Shown here piece after piece: positions 6,941-14,719 of a stretch of DNA of 19,604 nucleotides (positions within the stretch are counted from its first letter, which is position 1; the number at the start of each line of letters is the position of its first letter). A program made the translations under genes and the position numbers. The stretch covers positions 6,654 to 26,257 of the forward strand of contig DYRK01000013.1 in the NCBI GenBank assembly GCA_020718785.1, given 5' to 3'. This DNA is from Desulfatirhabdium butyrativorans (GTDB lineage: Bacteria; Desulfobacterota; Desulfobacteria; Desulfobacterales; DYRK01). Under the pieces are notes generated by a model. It did not search any database. It was given only the letters and a program-made list of their open reading frames with translations, and was not told where the DNA came from.

Positions 6941-9355
6941 ATGCAAATTAAAGACTATATCATTGAATTTCTCGATCTTTTCGGCGAAGCTTCCCTGCTC
7001 GGAAAGGCTTTTTATGCCATTGTCGGAAACGGTTCCGGAGAGACAAAATTTTCAAGGCTGCTCAGAGCCGCAGGATATGAGCATAATGCCGAAGGCTTTT
7101 TTTCGGAACTCATCCGTCAATTGGACAGATCATGCAGCAATGATCCTAAAGCGATAAAAATTAACGGTATAGTTTTGCCGCCGATGCTGCTTGCGGCTGT
7201 TCTGGAAAAACTCATTCCCGGAGAGACATTCGTTTCGATTAAGAATGCGGCTCAATTAGAAGCACTTACGAATATCACTGTTGAGGAAAAAGACCGTGCA
7301 GACATGCAGAAAGTAATTGATACCTATCCGGTACGGCTTTCAACTCACGTGATACGTCAGATGCGCGTTTCAAAGGCTGTGTCTTATCAATATCTGCCAT
7401 TTGCCGGAGAACTGAATCCCGCAGGAGTAATTCATACATGGATCGGCAATTTCCACAGGGGGCTGCTGGAACAGATGTATCACAACCGGGCAATTTTTCT
7501 CCTGAATATGACTTGCCCGACTTATTGCAGATTCTGTTTCAGAAAACACAGGGAATCGCGGCATCAGCCTGATCCCACGATCAGCGAGATAAAAGAGGCG
7601 GCAGAGTATATCAGACAATCGCCGGATATTAAAGAACTTCTGCTGACCGGCGGAGACCCTTTTCTTAATAAGACAAACCTGAGATATGCCATAGATGAAC
7701 TGTCAGAAATTCCTCACGTCCGGACGCTCAGGCTCGCAACCCGTTCTGTTTCGTATTATCCGCACCTTTTCTGCGCTGACAATTCCGAATGGCTGACTTA
7801 TCTCAAGATAAAGAATCTGAAATTGCAGCAGCAGGGCAAACAGACAGAGATTGCAGTCCATTTTGTTCACCCGGATGAGATTTCGCCGAAAAGTCTCGCT
7901 ATTATTTCCGAACTGACGAAAAACGGAATAAGGGTTTACAATCAGACGCCTTTTCTGAATGACTGCAATGACAGAGGTCCTGAACTGACAAAGCTTTTCA
8001 GCCTGCTGAGAGGCGCAGGAGCAGAGAATCATTATATTTTCGCTCCTTGCAGTCCTATCCGGGGAAATCAGGTTTATCGTACCCCGATTTCGAGAGCAGT
8101 AACAGTTGCGGGCTATCTCCGGGCGCATCTGTCTGACCGTGCTGTTCCGCGGATCTGCATTTCCGCTCCTATAGGCAAAGTGGAATGGCACAGCAGCGGA
8201 TGGGCTGTGGAAAAAGACAAAGACGATGAGCGGTATATCTGGGTCAGAACTCCTTATACGCCGGAGTATTTCGAATCGTTTGCTCCCGGAGTCCGAAATC
8301 TCGACAAGGTTCGGCTGAACCCGGAAGGCACGCTGGATGCCCGTTACATGACAGATATCGGAGATGATTCTCTGTTTTCAGGTTCGAGAATCCCGGAAAT
8401 GAGAGATAAAAAATCCTCGGATATGAAGGCATTGAGAGATATTCAGGCAACAGCACTCAGGGATCAGAGATGTCCGCAAAGCCTTGTCCGTACCGGTTCT
8501 TCTGCCTGCTTCAGAATCCATGAAACCCGTGCGGAAATAGATTCGGAAGCTTCGGAAAAAGACTTCGAATACATCGGAAAACATGAGAATATCACAGATG
8601 TCGTCATTGCATCCGAAAAAGACGCTGTAGAATCACTTTACCATATTGCCGGAAATATCCGGCGACTTTCGGAAATTCCTCACGTCAATGCTGTCAGGCT
8701 GCGGAGTCTGCGATTCAATTACTCGCCCGAAAAATACACCGGTGCAGTTATCGGGAAATTGGGCAGTCTGAACAAACTCACAATCGTCAATCCCCTGAGA
8801 TTGGAGATCGAGACACAGTTTCTGCATTCGGAGGAATTTCAGCCGGGTCATGCACTGCTGGCGACCGCTTTACGCAACAAAGGCATTACGGTATATAACA
8901 ATACGCCGCTTTTGTCCGGCATCAATGATATTCCCGAAGAAATCAGCCGGATTGCTTTCCGGTGCAGAGAAAGCGGAATTGAATTTCATCATGTTTATAT
9001 AGCGGGGCTGCCTTTGCAGAAACTGCGGAATGATAATATCCCAAAATCTGCATGGATTGATACTTCCGATGTGATCGCTGTTGCAGGCTGTGTCCGCAGA
9101 CAGGGCAGCGGCAGGGAAATACCGAGATATATTATCCGCACCGAACTCGGGGAAGCTGATTTCGGGCTGACATCGGAACTGTATAATGATAATGATAAAG
9201 GAAATCTGAGGATCAGGCTCCTGCCTTATTCTCTGTCTTATTACCGGCAGATGGATCCGGATTTTTCATTGCCCGAATACGCCGAAACCGACGAAAAGGG
9301 CATTCCCGATATTCCTGTATCCGGTTTGAGAAAAACAGGAGATTTTCTGCTGTAG
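6941..9355 (+). CDS. KamA-family radical SAM protein with degenerate second domain
   Basis: This 804-residue protein is related to lysine 2,3-aminomutases and other KamA radical SAM/PLP enzymes. Residues ~115-470 form the catalytic domain: CPTYCRFCFRKHR with cluster ligands Cys192, Cys196 and Cys199, the SAM-binding TGGD at 236-239, VYNQTPFLNDCND, and Lys413 in SAPIGK, where the PLP lysine is expected. Residues ~505-785 repeat this fold. They keep CFRIHETR (Cys523), SEIPHV and VYNNTPLLSGIND, but two cluster cysteines, the GGD motif and the lysine motif are lost. The N-terminal ~110 residues are unrecognised. No clear Shine-Dalgarno precedes ATG 6941. The substrate is unknown: the usual lysine-binding Asp before the PLP motif appears as Ser. 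The stop codon lies in a MITE target duplication. It may belong to the sigma/anti-sigma operon. Confidence 0.82.
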   Translation: MQIKDYIIEFLDLFGEASLLGKAFYAIVGNGSGETKFSRLLRAAGYEHNAEGFFSELIRQLDRSCSNDPKAIKINGIVLPPMLLAAVLEKLIPGETFVSIKNAAQLEALTNITVEEKDRADMQKVIDTYPVRLSTHVIRQMRVSKAVSYQYLPFAGELNPAGVIHTWIGNFHRGLLEQMYHNRAIFLLNMTCPTYCRFCFRKHRESRHQPDPTISEIKEAAEYIRQSPDIKELLLTGGDPFLNKTNLRYAIDELSEIPHVRTLRLATRSVSYYPHLFCADNSEWLTYLKIKNLKLQQQGKQTEIAVHFVHPDEISPKSLAIISELTKNGIRVYNQTPFLNDCNDRGPELTKLFSLLRGAGAENHYIFAPCSPIRGNQVYRTPISRAVTVAGYLRAHLSDRAVPRICISAPIGKVEWHSSGWAVEKDKDDERYIWVRTPYTPEYFESFAPGVRNLDKVRLNPEGTLDARYMTDIGDDSLFSGSRIPEMRDKKSSDMKALRDIQATALRDQRCPQSLVRTGSSACFRIHETRAEIDSEASEKDFEYIGKHENITDVVIASEKDAVESLYHIAGNIRRLSEIPHVNAVRLRSLRFNYSPEKYTGAVIGKLGSLNKLTIVNPLRLEIETQFLHSEEFQPGHALLATALRNKGITVYNNTPLLSGINDIPEEISRIAFRCRESGIEFHHVYIAGLPLQKLRNDNIPKSAWIDTSDVIAVAGCVRRQGSGREIPRYIIRTELGEADFGLTSELYNDNDKGNLRIRLLPYSLSYYRQMDPDFSLPEYAETDEKGIPDIPVSGLRKTGDFLL

Positions 9356-9357
9356 CT

Positions 9358-9510
9358 CACACTACCGGACAATTTTTCAGATACTTCTGCTGAAACAGAC
9401 ACAAAACGGCTTGCGTCTGTTTTAAGCCGGGGCGTTTTACAGTAAAACGATTTTTCAAATCGTTTTTTTGCATAAAATCAGAATGTTATCATTTTTTGTC
9501 CGGTAGTGTG
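9358..9510. mobile_element. 153-bp MITE with 9-bp target duplication
   Basis: Perfect 15-bp terminal inverted repeats (cacactaccggacaa, 9358-9372, and its complement, 9496-9510) bound a gene-free element. The flanks are identical 9-mers, gctgtagct, at 9349-9357 and 9511-9519. The left copy contains the TAG stop of the KamA gene (9353-9355), so insertion occurred at the very end of that reading frame. Inside are a cggctt/aagccg hairpin and an aaaacgattt hairpin (9444-9466). A 27-base internal segment (9414-9440) closely matches the window start (7-32). Confidence 0.85.
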
Positions 9511-9520
9511 GCTGTAGCTA

Positions 9521-9630
9521 TAAAACGATTTGCAAAATCGTTTTACGCGGAGCAGGACGATTTTGCAAATCGTCCTGTTTCTCGATGACGGCAGATGAGC
9601 AAATGATGAAACGATTTGCAAAATCGTTTT
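9521..9630. repeat. Cluster of three aaaacgattt-type hairpins
   Basis: There are three short hairpins with 3-base loops: 9521-9545 (11 bp, taaaacgattt-gca), 9553-9577 (11 bp, caggacgattt-tgc) and 9608-9630 (9 bp plus a G-T pair, aaacgattt-gca). The middle one replaces aaaa/tttt at the stem base by agga/tcct with pairing preserved. The same hairpin type occurs in the MITE at 9444-9466 and in the repeats at 12491-12600 and 14720-14831. It may be a REP-like palindrome family; none has a typical terminator T-run. Confidence 0.7.
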
Positions 9631-9798
9631 ACGGACCGAAAAAAGAAGAAATATGAAACAAGCCAATCTAGCCGCATTTCCGAGAGTAGCGGATTGCTTT
9701 ACGCCGCTACCGCCCTGTCATTTCAAAATAAAAAATGCTTTATATTTTTCTCAAGTTAAAACGAAATCTGAAAATTTATGAATAATTCGGACAGATAC
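9631..9798. other. Gene-free leader region with one hairpin
   Basis: I see no gene. A 7-bp hairpin (gtagcgg, 9686-9692, with ccgctac, 9704-9710) lies at its centre. From about 9720 the sequence becomes strongly A/T-rich, leading into the promoter at 9799 and contrasting with the neighbouring coding regions. Confidence 0.5.
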
Positions 9799-9827
9799 TT
9801 GACAAAATATAAAATTCGATTTATACC
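9799..9827 (+). promoter_or_regulatory. Sigma-70-type promoter for the envelope gene block
   Basis: A consensus TTGACA (9799-9804) is followed after 17 bases by TATACC (9822-9827), or after 16 by TTATAC, in A/T-rich DNA. It would start a ~75-base leader before the ATG at 9908. It is the best promoter match I found in the window and marks the beginning of the exported-protein block. Confidence 0.6.
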
Positions 9828-9907
9828 TTAATTTTTTAGGAGGTTATCTGTTCTTATTATTAAATTTATTATTTAAAATCTTAACAAAAATTAGGAAGGG
9901 GGCTGTT

Positions 9908-10600
9908 ATGTCTGAACACAATAATAATATTGATATATTGATTAATATATTGATCTGTCTTGTTTTCTTTATAATAATGCCTGTATCTCTTGTTCTGGCT
10001 GAGGATGAATCTCAAAAAAATTCTTATTACACACATCCTGATTATCAGAAGTTTATGCCTAAAGTGATCGGTATTCTTCCGATGGATAACCTTTCTTTGG
10101 AACCGGAGATTGAAACCTTTTTATATCATGAGGTTTATAACAGGCTGATAGCAAAAGGATATATAAGAGTTTCAACAGATAAAATCCTTGAGAACATGGG
10201 AAAGCTGGGCATTCAGACTCCGGGACAGATTTCAGGCATTTCTCCTCAGACATTGGGCAAGGAATTGGGATGCGATGCGATTTTAAGAGGGGGAATCGAG
10301 CAGTCTGCTGCAGTGCATGGCGGCGTGTATGATGCTGTAGTGGTTTCATGCTCTCTGTATTTAATTCACTGTCCGACCGGTGAGGTTTTATGGTCCTGCG
10401 AACAGTGGAGAACCGCTCATCGGCAATGGCAGTTGGATCCTTTCAATGCCTTGATAAATATAATTGCCCATGAAAAAAGTTCCAGAAAAGACAGAGTAGC
10501 ATGGCTGGTTCACGAGATGCTGAAAACCTTTCCGGATGGACCGATCCGTGTGGTAAACGAAGATTTGTTAAATCAGGCCGTTGAAATAAAATCCAAATAG
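9908..10600 (+). CDS. Exported GNA1162/DUF799-like protein
   Basis: This 230-residue protein has an N-terminal hydrophobic segment (residues ~10-30) ending in VLA before EDES, consistent with a signal peptide cut after Ala31. No lipobox cysteine follows, and the n-region lacks Lys/Arg, so an uncleaved anchor is possible. The mature part resembles the GNA1162/DUF799 and CsgG-like periplasmic fold: VIGILPMDNLS (residues ~54-64), an AKGYIRVS strand, LGKELGCDAILRGGI (residues ~117-131) and a CPTGEVLW strand (~159-166). Such proteins usually belong to outer-membrane assemblies. The start has aggaaggggg at 9893-9902. It is first in the block, 112 bases before the CsgG/caspase gene, and both encode a similar domain. 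Confidence 0.6.
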   Translation: MSEHNNNIDILINILICLVFFIIMPVSLVLAEDESQKNSYYTHPDYQKFMPKVIGILPMDNLSLEPEIETFLYHEVYNRLIAKGYIRVSTDKILENMGKLGIQTPGQISGISPQTLGKELGCDAILRGGIEQSAAVHGGVYDAVVVSCSLYLIHCPTGEVLWSCEQWRTAHRQWQLDPFNALINIIAHEKSSRKDRVAWLVHEMLKTFPDGPIRVVNEDLLNQAVEIKSK

Positions 10601-10611
10601 GTATGAAAGGA

Positions 10612-10672
10612 GCGTTCCCCCGCCTTTCAGTCGGGTATGCACCGGATGAAAATCCGAAAAAGTCGGGAACGT
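10612..10672 (+). ncRNA. Possible structured RNA (three-way junction) in intercistronic leader
   Basis: A closing stem cgttccc (10613-10619) pairs with gggaacg (10665-10671). It encloses a short stem ccg/cgg (10620-10622 with 10632-10634) and a perfect hairpin cggat-GAAA-atccg (10643-10656) with a GNRA-type tetraloop. It lies between the GNA1162-like and caspase genes, ~40 bases before the latter's ATG. It does not match any riboswitch consensus I know; a resemblance to a cobalamin-box segment is too weak to claim. Confidence 0.4.
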
Positions 10673-10712
10673 AAAATCAGCAACTTATGATGATTTACAT
10701 GGGAGAATAAAA

Positions 10713-12470
10713 ATGAAAAAATATATTGTTTTCTCGATATCTTTGTTTCTTATTGCCGGAGGATGCACCTCTGCGCCCCCGAATGTTCAATTTTCAACTC
10801 CGGAATCGCCGACAATTCAAATTCCTGTAGAACTTCAGCATCCCTCGGGAGAGAAAAAACTGGTTGCCGTGGCCGGGATTGAAAACAAAAGCATTTACCG
10901 GGCGGAAAACCTCTGGGATGTGGCATCGGACCTGCTCACCACCCGCATTGTGGATATAGGATATTTCAGAGTGACAGACTGGCAAACAACAAAAAGCAGG
11001 TTTGATCACCTGAGTCTCCAAAATGCCAGTCTGGTCAGCAGTCCGGATAAGCTTGTGACTGTGAGAAACGAGCTGTCATGCGATTATTTTTTAGGCGGCT
11101 CCGTCACCTTTTACGATGTCACACAGACCGGTCAGGTGAGTGCGATATCGAAAAACAAGACGATTACCACGACGATCCGGGTGGATTTATGGTTGCAGGA
11201 CAGTCAGACCGGCGAGTATCTGAGTGCCGCATTCGGAAACGGAAGGGCAGAACAGCAGTATTCCGGGGGACTTTTGGGCGGAACTGTCGGCACCTGGGAT
11301 GCCAATGCGGCAAACAAAGCCCTGACCCTCGCCATTGACGACGGACTTGTCAGCTTACTGAAAACCTATCAGGAACGTCAGAAAGAACGGCCGTCTTTGA
11401 AAACAGCAGCGTCTGCATCTGTTCAGCCTGTTCCCGATATATCCGCAGCGTATAAGCCCCAACCTTTACAGCCCTCAGTTCCTGTTTCTCTGCCCGATTC
11501 TCAGCCGGCAACCACGGCGCCGGCATACTCCGAACCGGTTCAATACCCGGCTCTGCCCCCGCTCATTCCCAACCGCGCAGTCAATATTCCCACATCGGCA
11601 TTTCAGCGCAAATGCAATAAATGGGCAATTATCGTCGGGATAGGCCAGTTTGTGGACAGACGCATCAATCGTCTGGATTATACCGGCAAAGATGCTCTGG
11701 CGGTCTATAATTATCTGATTGACCCCAATTACGGACGGTTTATGAAAGAGCAGGTCTTTTTGATGCTTAACGAAAACGCAACCACTTTCAACATCAAAGT
11801 CGCGCTGGATCTGGTCAGCAAATATTCAAAACCCGGAGACATGGTGGTTATTTTTCTCAGCACTCACGGAACACCGGGCGACATGGATGTGGAAGGAATC
11901 GGATATCTGGTGACTTATGATACGCTGGTGGACAGCCTGTATGCCACGGCATTTAATATGACCGAACTGGTTGAGACGGTCAATAAACGGATCAAAGCCG
12001 ATACCGTGGTGACATTGGCAGATGCCTGTTACAGCGCCGGATCATTCAAGAATCTGAAATTTCTCAAACTGAGAGGCGCGAAAAATCTGGTTGTCCAGTC
12101 CGAAGTTCAGAGTATCCCGAGGGAAATGGTCAAAGCAAGTCTGGAAAAAGAAAGATTGGGAGTGCCGGCAGATACGGTTCGGAATTTATCTTCCGGAACC
12201 GGAAGAATTTTTATCACCTCAAGCCGGTCCAATGAAAAATCATGGGAATCCGACACACTGGGACATGGTTTTTTTACTTATTTCCTGATTGATGCGCTGA
12301 AAAAAAAGAACGGGATGATTCCTATACAGGAAGTATTCGGTTATCTTGAGCAGGAACTTCCGAAAGCCGTGATGAAAGAAAAGGGAGAACCCCAGCATCC
12401 GGTTCTCGGCATAACAAAGATCAAAGGAGATATTATTCTGGGGGTAACTCCCAAAACAGAGATGCAATAA
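10713..12470 (+). CDS. Lipoprotein with CsgG-like and caspase (C14) domains
   Basis: This 585-residue protein has a signal peptide with a plausible lipobox (IAGGC, Cys18), so it is probably anchored in the envelope. Residues ~49-190 look like a CsgG/TolB-type domain (KKLVAVAGIENKS, IVDIGYFRVTDW, LSCDYFLGGSV, DLWLQDSQTGEYL). A Pro-rich linker (~225-300) leads to a caspase-like domain at ~303-550. That domain begins KWAIIVGIGQF and carries the catalytic dyad His385 (STHGTPGD) and Cys439 (ADACYSAGS). Caspase-fold peptidases cleave after basic or acidic residues, but specificity cannot be read here. The start has gggag at 10701-10705. Both catalytic residues are intact. The CsgG-like/caspase combination in an exported lipoprotein is unusual, and its target is unknown. 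Confidence 0.82.
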   Translation: MKKYIVFSISLFLIAGGCTSAPPNVQFSTPESPTIQIPVELQHPSGEKKLVAVAGIENKSIYRAENLWDVASDLLTTRIVDIGYFRVTDWQTTKSRFDHLSLQNASLVSSPDKLVTVRNELSCDYFLGGSVTFYDVTQTGQVSAISKNKTITTTIRVDLWLQDSQTGEYLSAAFGNGRAEQQYSGGLLGGTVGTWDANAANKALTLAIDDGLVSLLKTYQERQKERPSLKTAASASVQPVPDISAAYKPQPLQPSVPVSLPDSQPATTAPAYSEPVQYPALPPLIPNRAVNIPTSAFQRKCNKWAIIVGIGQFVDRRINRLDYTGKDALAVYNYLIDPNYGRFMKEQVFLMLNENATTFNIKVALDLVSKYSKPGDMVVIFLSTHGTPGDMDVEGIGYLVTYDTLVDSLYATAFNMTELVETVNKRIKADTVVTLADACYSAGSFKNLKFLKLRGAKNLVVQSEVQSIPREMVKASLEKERLGVPADTVRNLSSGTGRIFITSSRSNEKSWESDTLGHGFFTYFLIDALKKKNGMIPIQEVFGYLEQELPKAVMKEKGEPQHPVLGITKIKGDIILGVTPKTEMQ

Positions 12471-12490
12471 GCCGATTTTCAAGTTTTTTG

Positions 12491-12600
12491 TTATACTGCC
12501 CGCCGGAATAATTTGCGTTTTTGTAAAACGGTTTTGCAGACCGTTTTATCGGCAAAACGACTTGCAAAGTCGTTTTACAGAAATTCGAAAAGCTCAGATT
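12491..12600. repeat. 110-bp double-hairpin repeat, copy A
   Basis: It matches 14720-14831 over its whole length (from ttatactgccc to agctcagatt) with scattered substitutions. Each copy holds two hairpins: here aaaacggt/accgtttt (around 12526-12547) and aaaacgactt/aagtcgtttt (around 12554-12576). Some substitutions between copies preserve pairing. It lies 20 bases after the caspase gene stop and upstream of the TPR lipoprotein. Minus-strand reading frames across it are products of the palindromes. Confidence 0.8.
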
Positions 12601-12822
12601 ATGACGACGGAAAAAATATTTCCGAAAAAGCAGGAACGACAGGCAGGAGGTCTGATTTGCCCTGTCAAAATACTCTCTTTTCCTTATTGTTTTTTCATCG
12701 GAATAGTGGAAAAACAGCATCTGATGAATCATAAGCCGGGAGATTCTGACCTATATATATTGTCGGACCGGCTCTTGTTCATCAGAAGCGGCTGAAACCT
12801 ATAACAACAGGAGGAAAAATCA
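12601..12822. other. Leader of the TPR lipoprotein gene with long hairpin
   Basis: Most of this stretch shows nothing recognisable. At 12721-12785 an interrupted hairpin forms: ctgatgaa (12721-12728) with ttcatcag (12778-12785), and agccgg (12734-12739) with ccggct (12768-12773), around an A/T-rich loop (ctatatatattg). The gene's Shine-Dalgarno follows 24 bases later, so the hairpin belongs to the 5' leader or marks a regulatory site. Confidence 0.45.
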
Positions 12823-13341
12823 ATGAATTTCATTAAATCGTCAAGGGTAGCAGGCATCATGGCAGTCATGGTGATGATGATAACACCTGCCGGATTCTGC
12901 GGATGTGCCGCTCCGCCGGTCGTAATTGTCCAGAATGATCAGGCTGATCTCCATTTCAAGCAGGGTGTGAATTACGCAAGCCGTTCGGATCATGAAAACG
13001 CAGTTCTCGAATTCGAACAGTCCATCTCAATCAGACCGACCTCCAAAGCTTATGCCAACATGGGGGTCTCGTACATGAAGATGGGGAAAAACAACAAGGC
13101 ATTGAATGCCTTGAAAGCGGCTGTGGGCATAGACAGTTGCGATGCTTTTGCCCAATACAATCTGGCCGCACTTTATTCTGTCATGGACCAGACCGATCTG
13201 GGAATTGATGCTTTGGACAGAGCGCTGCAATGCGGATTCAACAATTATGACGCTATCCGTTTTGACGCGGATCTGAACAATCTCCGGGGGGTGCCTGAGT
13301 TCAGAAAGATGCTGGAAAAGCATAAAGTTTTTCTGCAATAA
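12823..13341 (+). CDS. TPR-repeat lipoprotein
   Basis: This 172-residue exported protein has an N-terminal hydrophobic segment (residues ~9-25) followed by GFCGCAAPP. Cys26 or Cys28 is a likely lipidation site, although the lipobox is atypical. Residues ~41-140 contain about three tetratricopeptide repeats (FKQGVNYASRSDHENAVLEFEQSI; YANMGVSYMKMGKNNKALNALKAAV; YNLAALYSVMDQTDLGIDALDRAL). The ending FDADLNNLRGVPEFRKML is typical of the tail after TPR arrays. It probably serves as a protein-interaction scaffold in the envelope for its neighbours. The start has aggagg (12809-12814) 8 nt before ATG. No enzyme motif is seen. Confidence 0.8.
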   Translation: MNFIKSSRVAGIMAVMVMMITPAGFCGCAAPPVVIVQNDQADLHFKQGVNYASRSDHENAVLEFEQSISIRPTSKAYANMGVSYMKMGKNNKALNALKAAVGIDSCDAFAQYNLAALYSVMDQTDLGIDALDRALQCGFNNYDAIRFDADLNNLRGVPEFRKMLEKHKVFLQ

Positions 13342-13347
13342 ACCTGT

Positions 13348-13446
13348 CTTTCCGTGTCAGGTCAGCCCCATGCGGAACAGAGAGAAATTGATGCTGAAAA
13401 TTCTACAGTACCCGGAAACTGTCTGTCCTGCAACCTGACCGGAAAG
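13348..13446. repeat. Inverted repeat spanning the spacer before the DUF4384 gene
   Basis: ctttccgtgtcagg (13348-13361) pairs with cctgaccggaaag (13434-13446), with one bulged base, enclosing ~72 bases. No T-run follows, so this may be an mRNA structure rather than a terminator. No gene lies in the 164-base spacer. Confidence 0.4.
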
Positions 13447-13505
13447 ATATTCGAATAAACCTTTAACCCATAATTTCAGACGGCTAATGTAAAAAGGAGG
13501 TAATC

Positions 13506-14567
13506 ATGAACATGATCAGAACAGTCAGAGGAATTGCGGCAGGGGTGTTTGCTGTCGGATTGATGATCTGTCAGCCCGCAGACGCGGGTCAGAAACGGGG
13601 CGCAAAAGCCCTGTTCTATGATCCGGGCGCGGCCGGAACCGTACAGCATTCGGGTTCTTCGGGTTCCGGCCCGGGAGGGGCCTTCAACTCCAGGGTAAGC
13701 AGAGAGGGAGGAGACGGCGCTTCTGTCAATCCCATATCCAACTACTATGACAACCTGAATCCGGGAGTCATGTACTGGATCGAACTGATCCGGCCCGGCG
13801 GAGGAATTACCCGTGTGAGCAATGACAGAGTTTTCCGCACAGGGGATCAGATTCGGATTCACATCAGCACCAACTCGGACGGATACATGCATGTCATGCA
13901 CCGCGGTTCCACAGGTGCGGCACAGATATTGCCTGTATCCGGAAGCCCCAACGGTGAAGTGGCAATCGGCGCGGATTATGTGGTTCCGTCCAACGGGGGA
14001 TTTCTTCGCTTTGACAGCAACCCCGGACAGGAAAACCTGAAACTGGTTTTTGCCTCGGTCAAATCTTCAAACGATGTACTCAGTTCAATGAAACGGGTGG
14101 TTGTGCGTGAAGCTTCTTCGGTCCCTGCCCAACTGGTCGCCCTTGCGAACCAGTACGGCAACAGTCCGAACCGTGCGGTTTACACGGAAAGCGGCGGCAA
14201 GGATCTGGTCATGGTGGGATACAATGCGCCCCCGCCTGATACTTCAGGATACAGAGGACTCAGCCGAGATATGAACAGCTTAGGCGGCAATGCAGGATAT
14301 CCTCAGCAGCAACAACAGGCTTACCCGCCGGCAGGATACCCTCAGCAGCAACAGCAGGCTTACCCGCCGGCAGGATACCCTCAGCAACAGCAGGCTTACC
14401 CTCCACCGGCCAATATCAGCCAGAATGTGTTCAATATTTCCGGAATGCCTGATTTCAGGGTAAACGAGGCGGTTTATGATGCCCCCGGAACATATACGGT
14501 GAACACCTCCGGCGGAGCGGTCAAGGAGCCGGTGGTTGTCGAGATTGTGCTGAACCATCATCCCTGA
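13506..14567 (+). CDS. Exported DUF4384-domain protein
   Basis: This 353-residue protein has a signal peptide ending near ADAG (cut about residue 27). After a Gly/Ser-rich stretch (41-60), residues ~88-187 match the DUF4384 pattern: YWIELIRPGG, VFRTGDQIRIHI, NSDGYMHVMHRGSTGAAQILP. DUF4384 is a beta-rich domain of unknown function often fused to caspase-like peptidases; here it is a separate gene close to a caspase gene. Residues 263-300 are three Pro/Gln/Tyr repeats, and the last ~50 residues form a short beta-rich tail (VFNISGMPDFRV onward). The Shine-Dalgarno aaggagg lies at 13494-13500. It is likely a periplasmic or surface partner of the caspase lipoprotein. Confidence 0.75.
   Translation: MNMIRTVRGIAAGVFAVGLMICQPADAGQKRGAKALFYDPGAAGTVQHSGSSGSGPGGAFNSRVSREGGDGASVNPISNYYDNLNPGVMYWIELIRPGGGITRVSNDRVFRTGDQIRIHISTNSDGYMHVMHRGSTGAAQILPVSGSPNGEVAIGADYVVPSNGGFLRFDSNPGQENLKLVFASVKSSNDVLSSMKRVVVREASSVPAQLVALANQYGNSPNRAVYTESGGKDLVMVGYNAPPPDTSGYRGLSRDMNSLGGNAGYPQQQQQAYPPAGYPQQQQQAYPPAGYPQQQQAYPPPANISQNVFNISGMPDFRVNEAVYDAPGTYTVNTSGGAVKEPVVVEIVLNHHP
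14292..14405 (+). repeat. Three tandem 39/39/36-bp units in the DUF4384 gene
   Basis: Units 14292-14330, 14331-14369 and 14370-14405 encode AGYPQQQQQAYPP, the same again, and AGYPQQQQAYPP (one Gln fewer). The units are nearly identical, indicating recent slippage, and form a flexible linker. Confidence 0.9.
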
Positions 14568-14669
14568 TCTGAATTCCGCGATCAGCAAACTATGGTGTAG
14601 GGTGGGCAAGCCTGAGAACCGCTTTTTGCTGCTGTAGAATAAATCAGGCTCTGCCCACAGAGCAGGTCA
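14568..14669. repeat. Dispersed gtagggtgggca palindrome after the DUF4384 gene
   Basis: gtgggcaagcctga (14602-14615) pairs with tcaggctctgcccac (14644-14658) with one bulge. The beginning gtagggtgggca matches the palindrome before phaC (593-624). It fills most of the spacer between the gene and its terminator; nothing else is recognised. Confidence 0.55.
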
Positions 14670-14706
14670 GAAACCGAGTTTCCTAAAGAAACTCGGTTTC
14701 TTTTAA
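14670..14706 (+). terminator. Strong Rho-independent terminator
   Basis: A perfect 13-bp stem (gaaaccgagtttc, 14670-14682, with gaaactcggtttc, 14688-14700) has loop ctaaa and is followed by tttt. It lies ~100 bases beyond the DUF4384 gene and probably ends a transcript, so the next two genes may have a separate promoter. Confidence 0.8.
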
Positions 14707-14719
14707 AGACGCGGATTTA

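Noticed and set aside
9478..9666. 62-residue minus-strand frame across the hairpin cluster
   Set aside because: It runs through MITE and hairpin sequence, and its composition is dictated by the palindromes.
10612..10700. Cobalamin or c-di-GMP riboswitch before the caspase gene
   Set aside because: Only a short segment (ggatgaaaatccg) resembles part of a cobalamin box; the rest of the required core is absent.
12433..12732. Minus-strand frame over repeat A, similar in part to one over repeat B (14683-14874)
   Set aside because: Both translate the same palindromic repeat (shared FYK and GGQYNK stretches). Similarity comes from the DNA repeat, not from a protein family.
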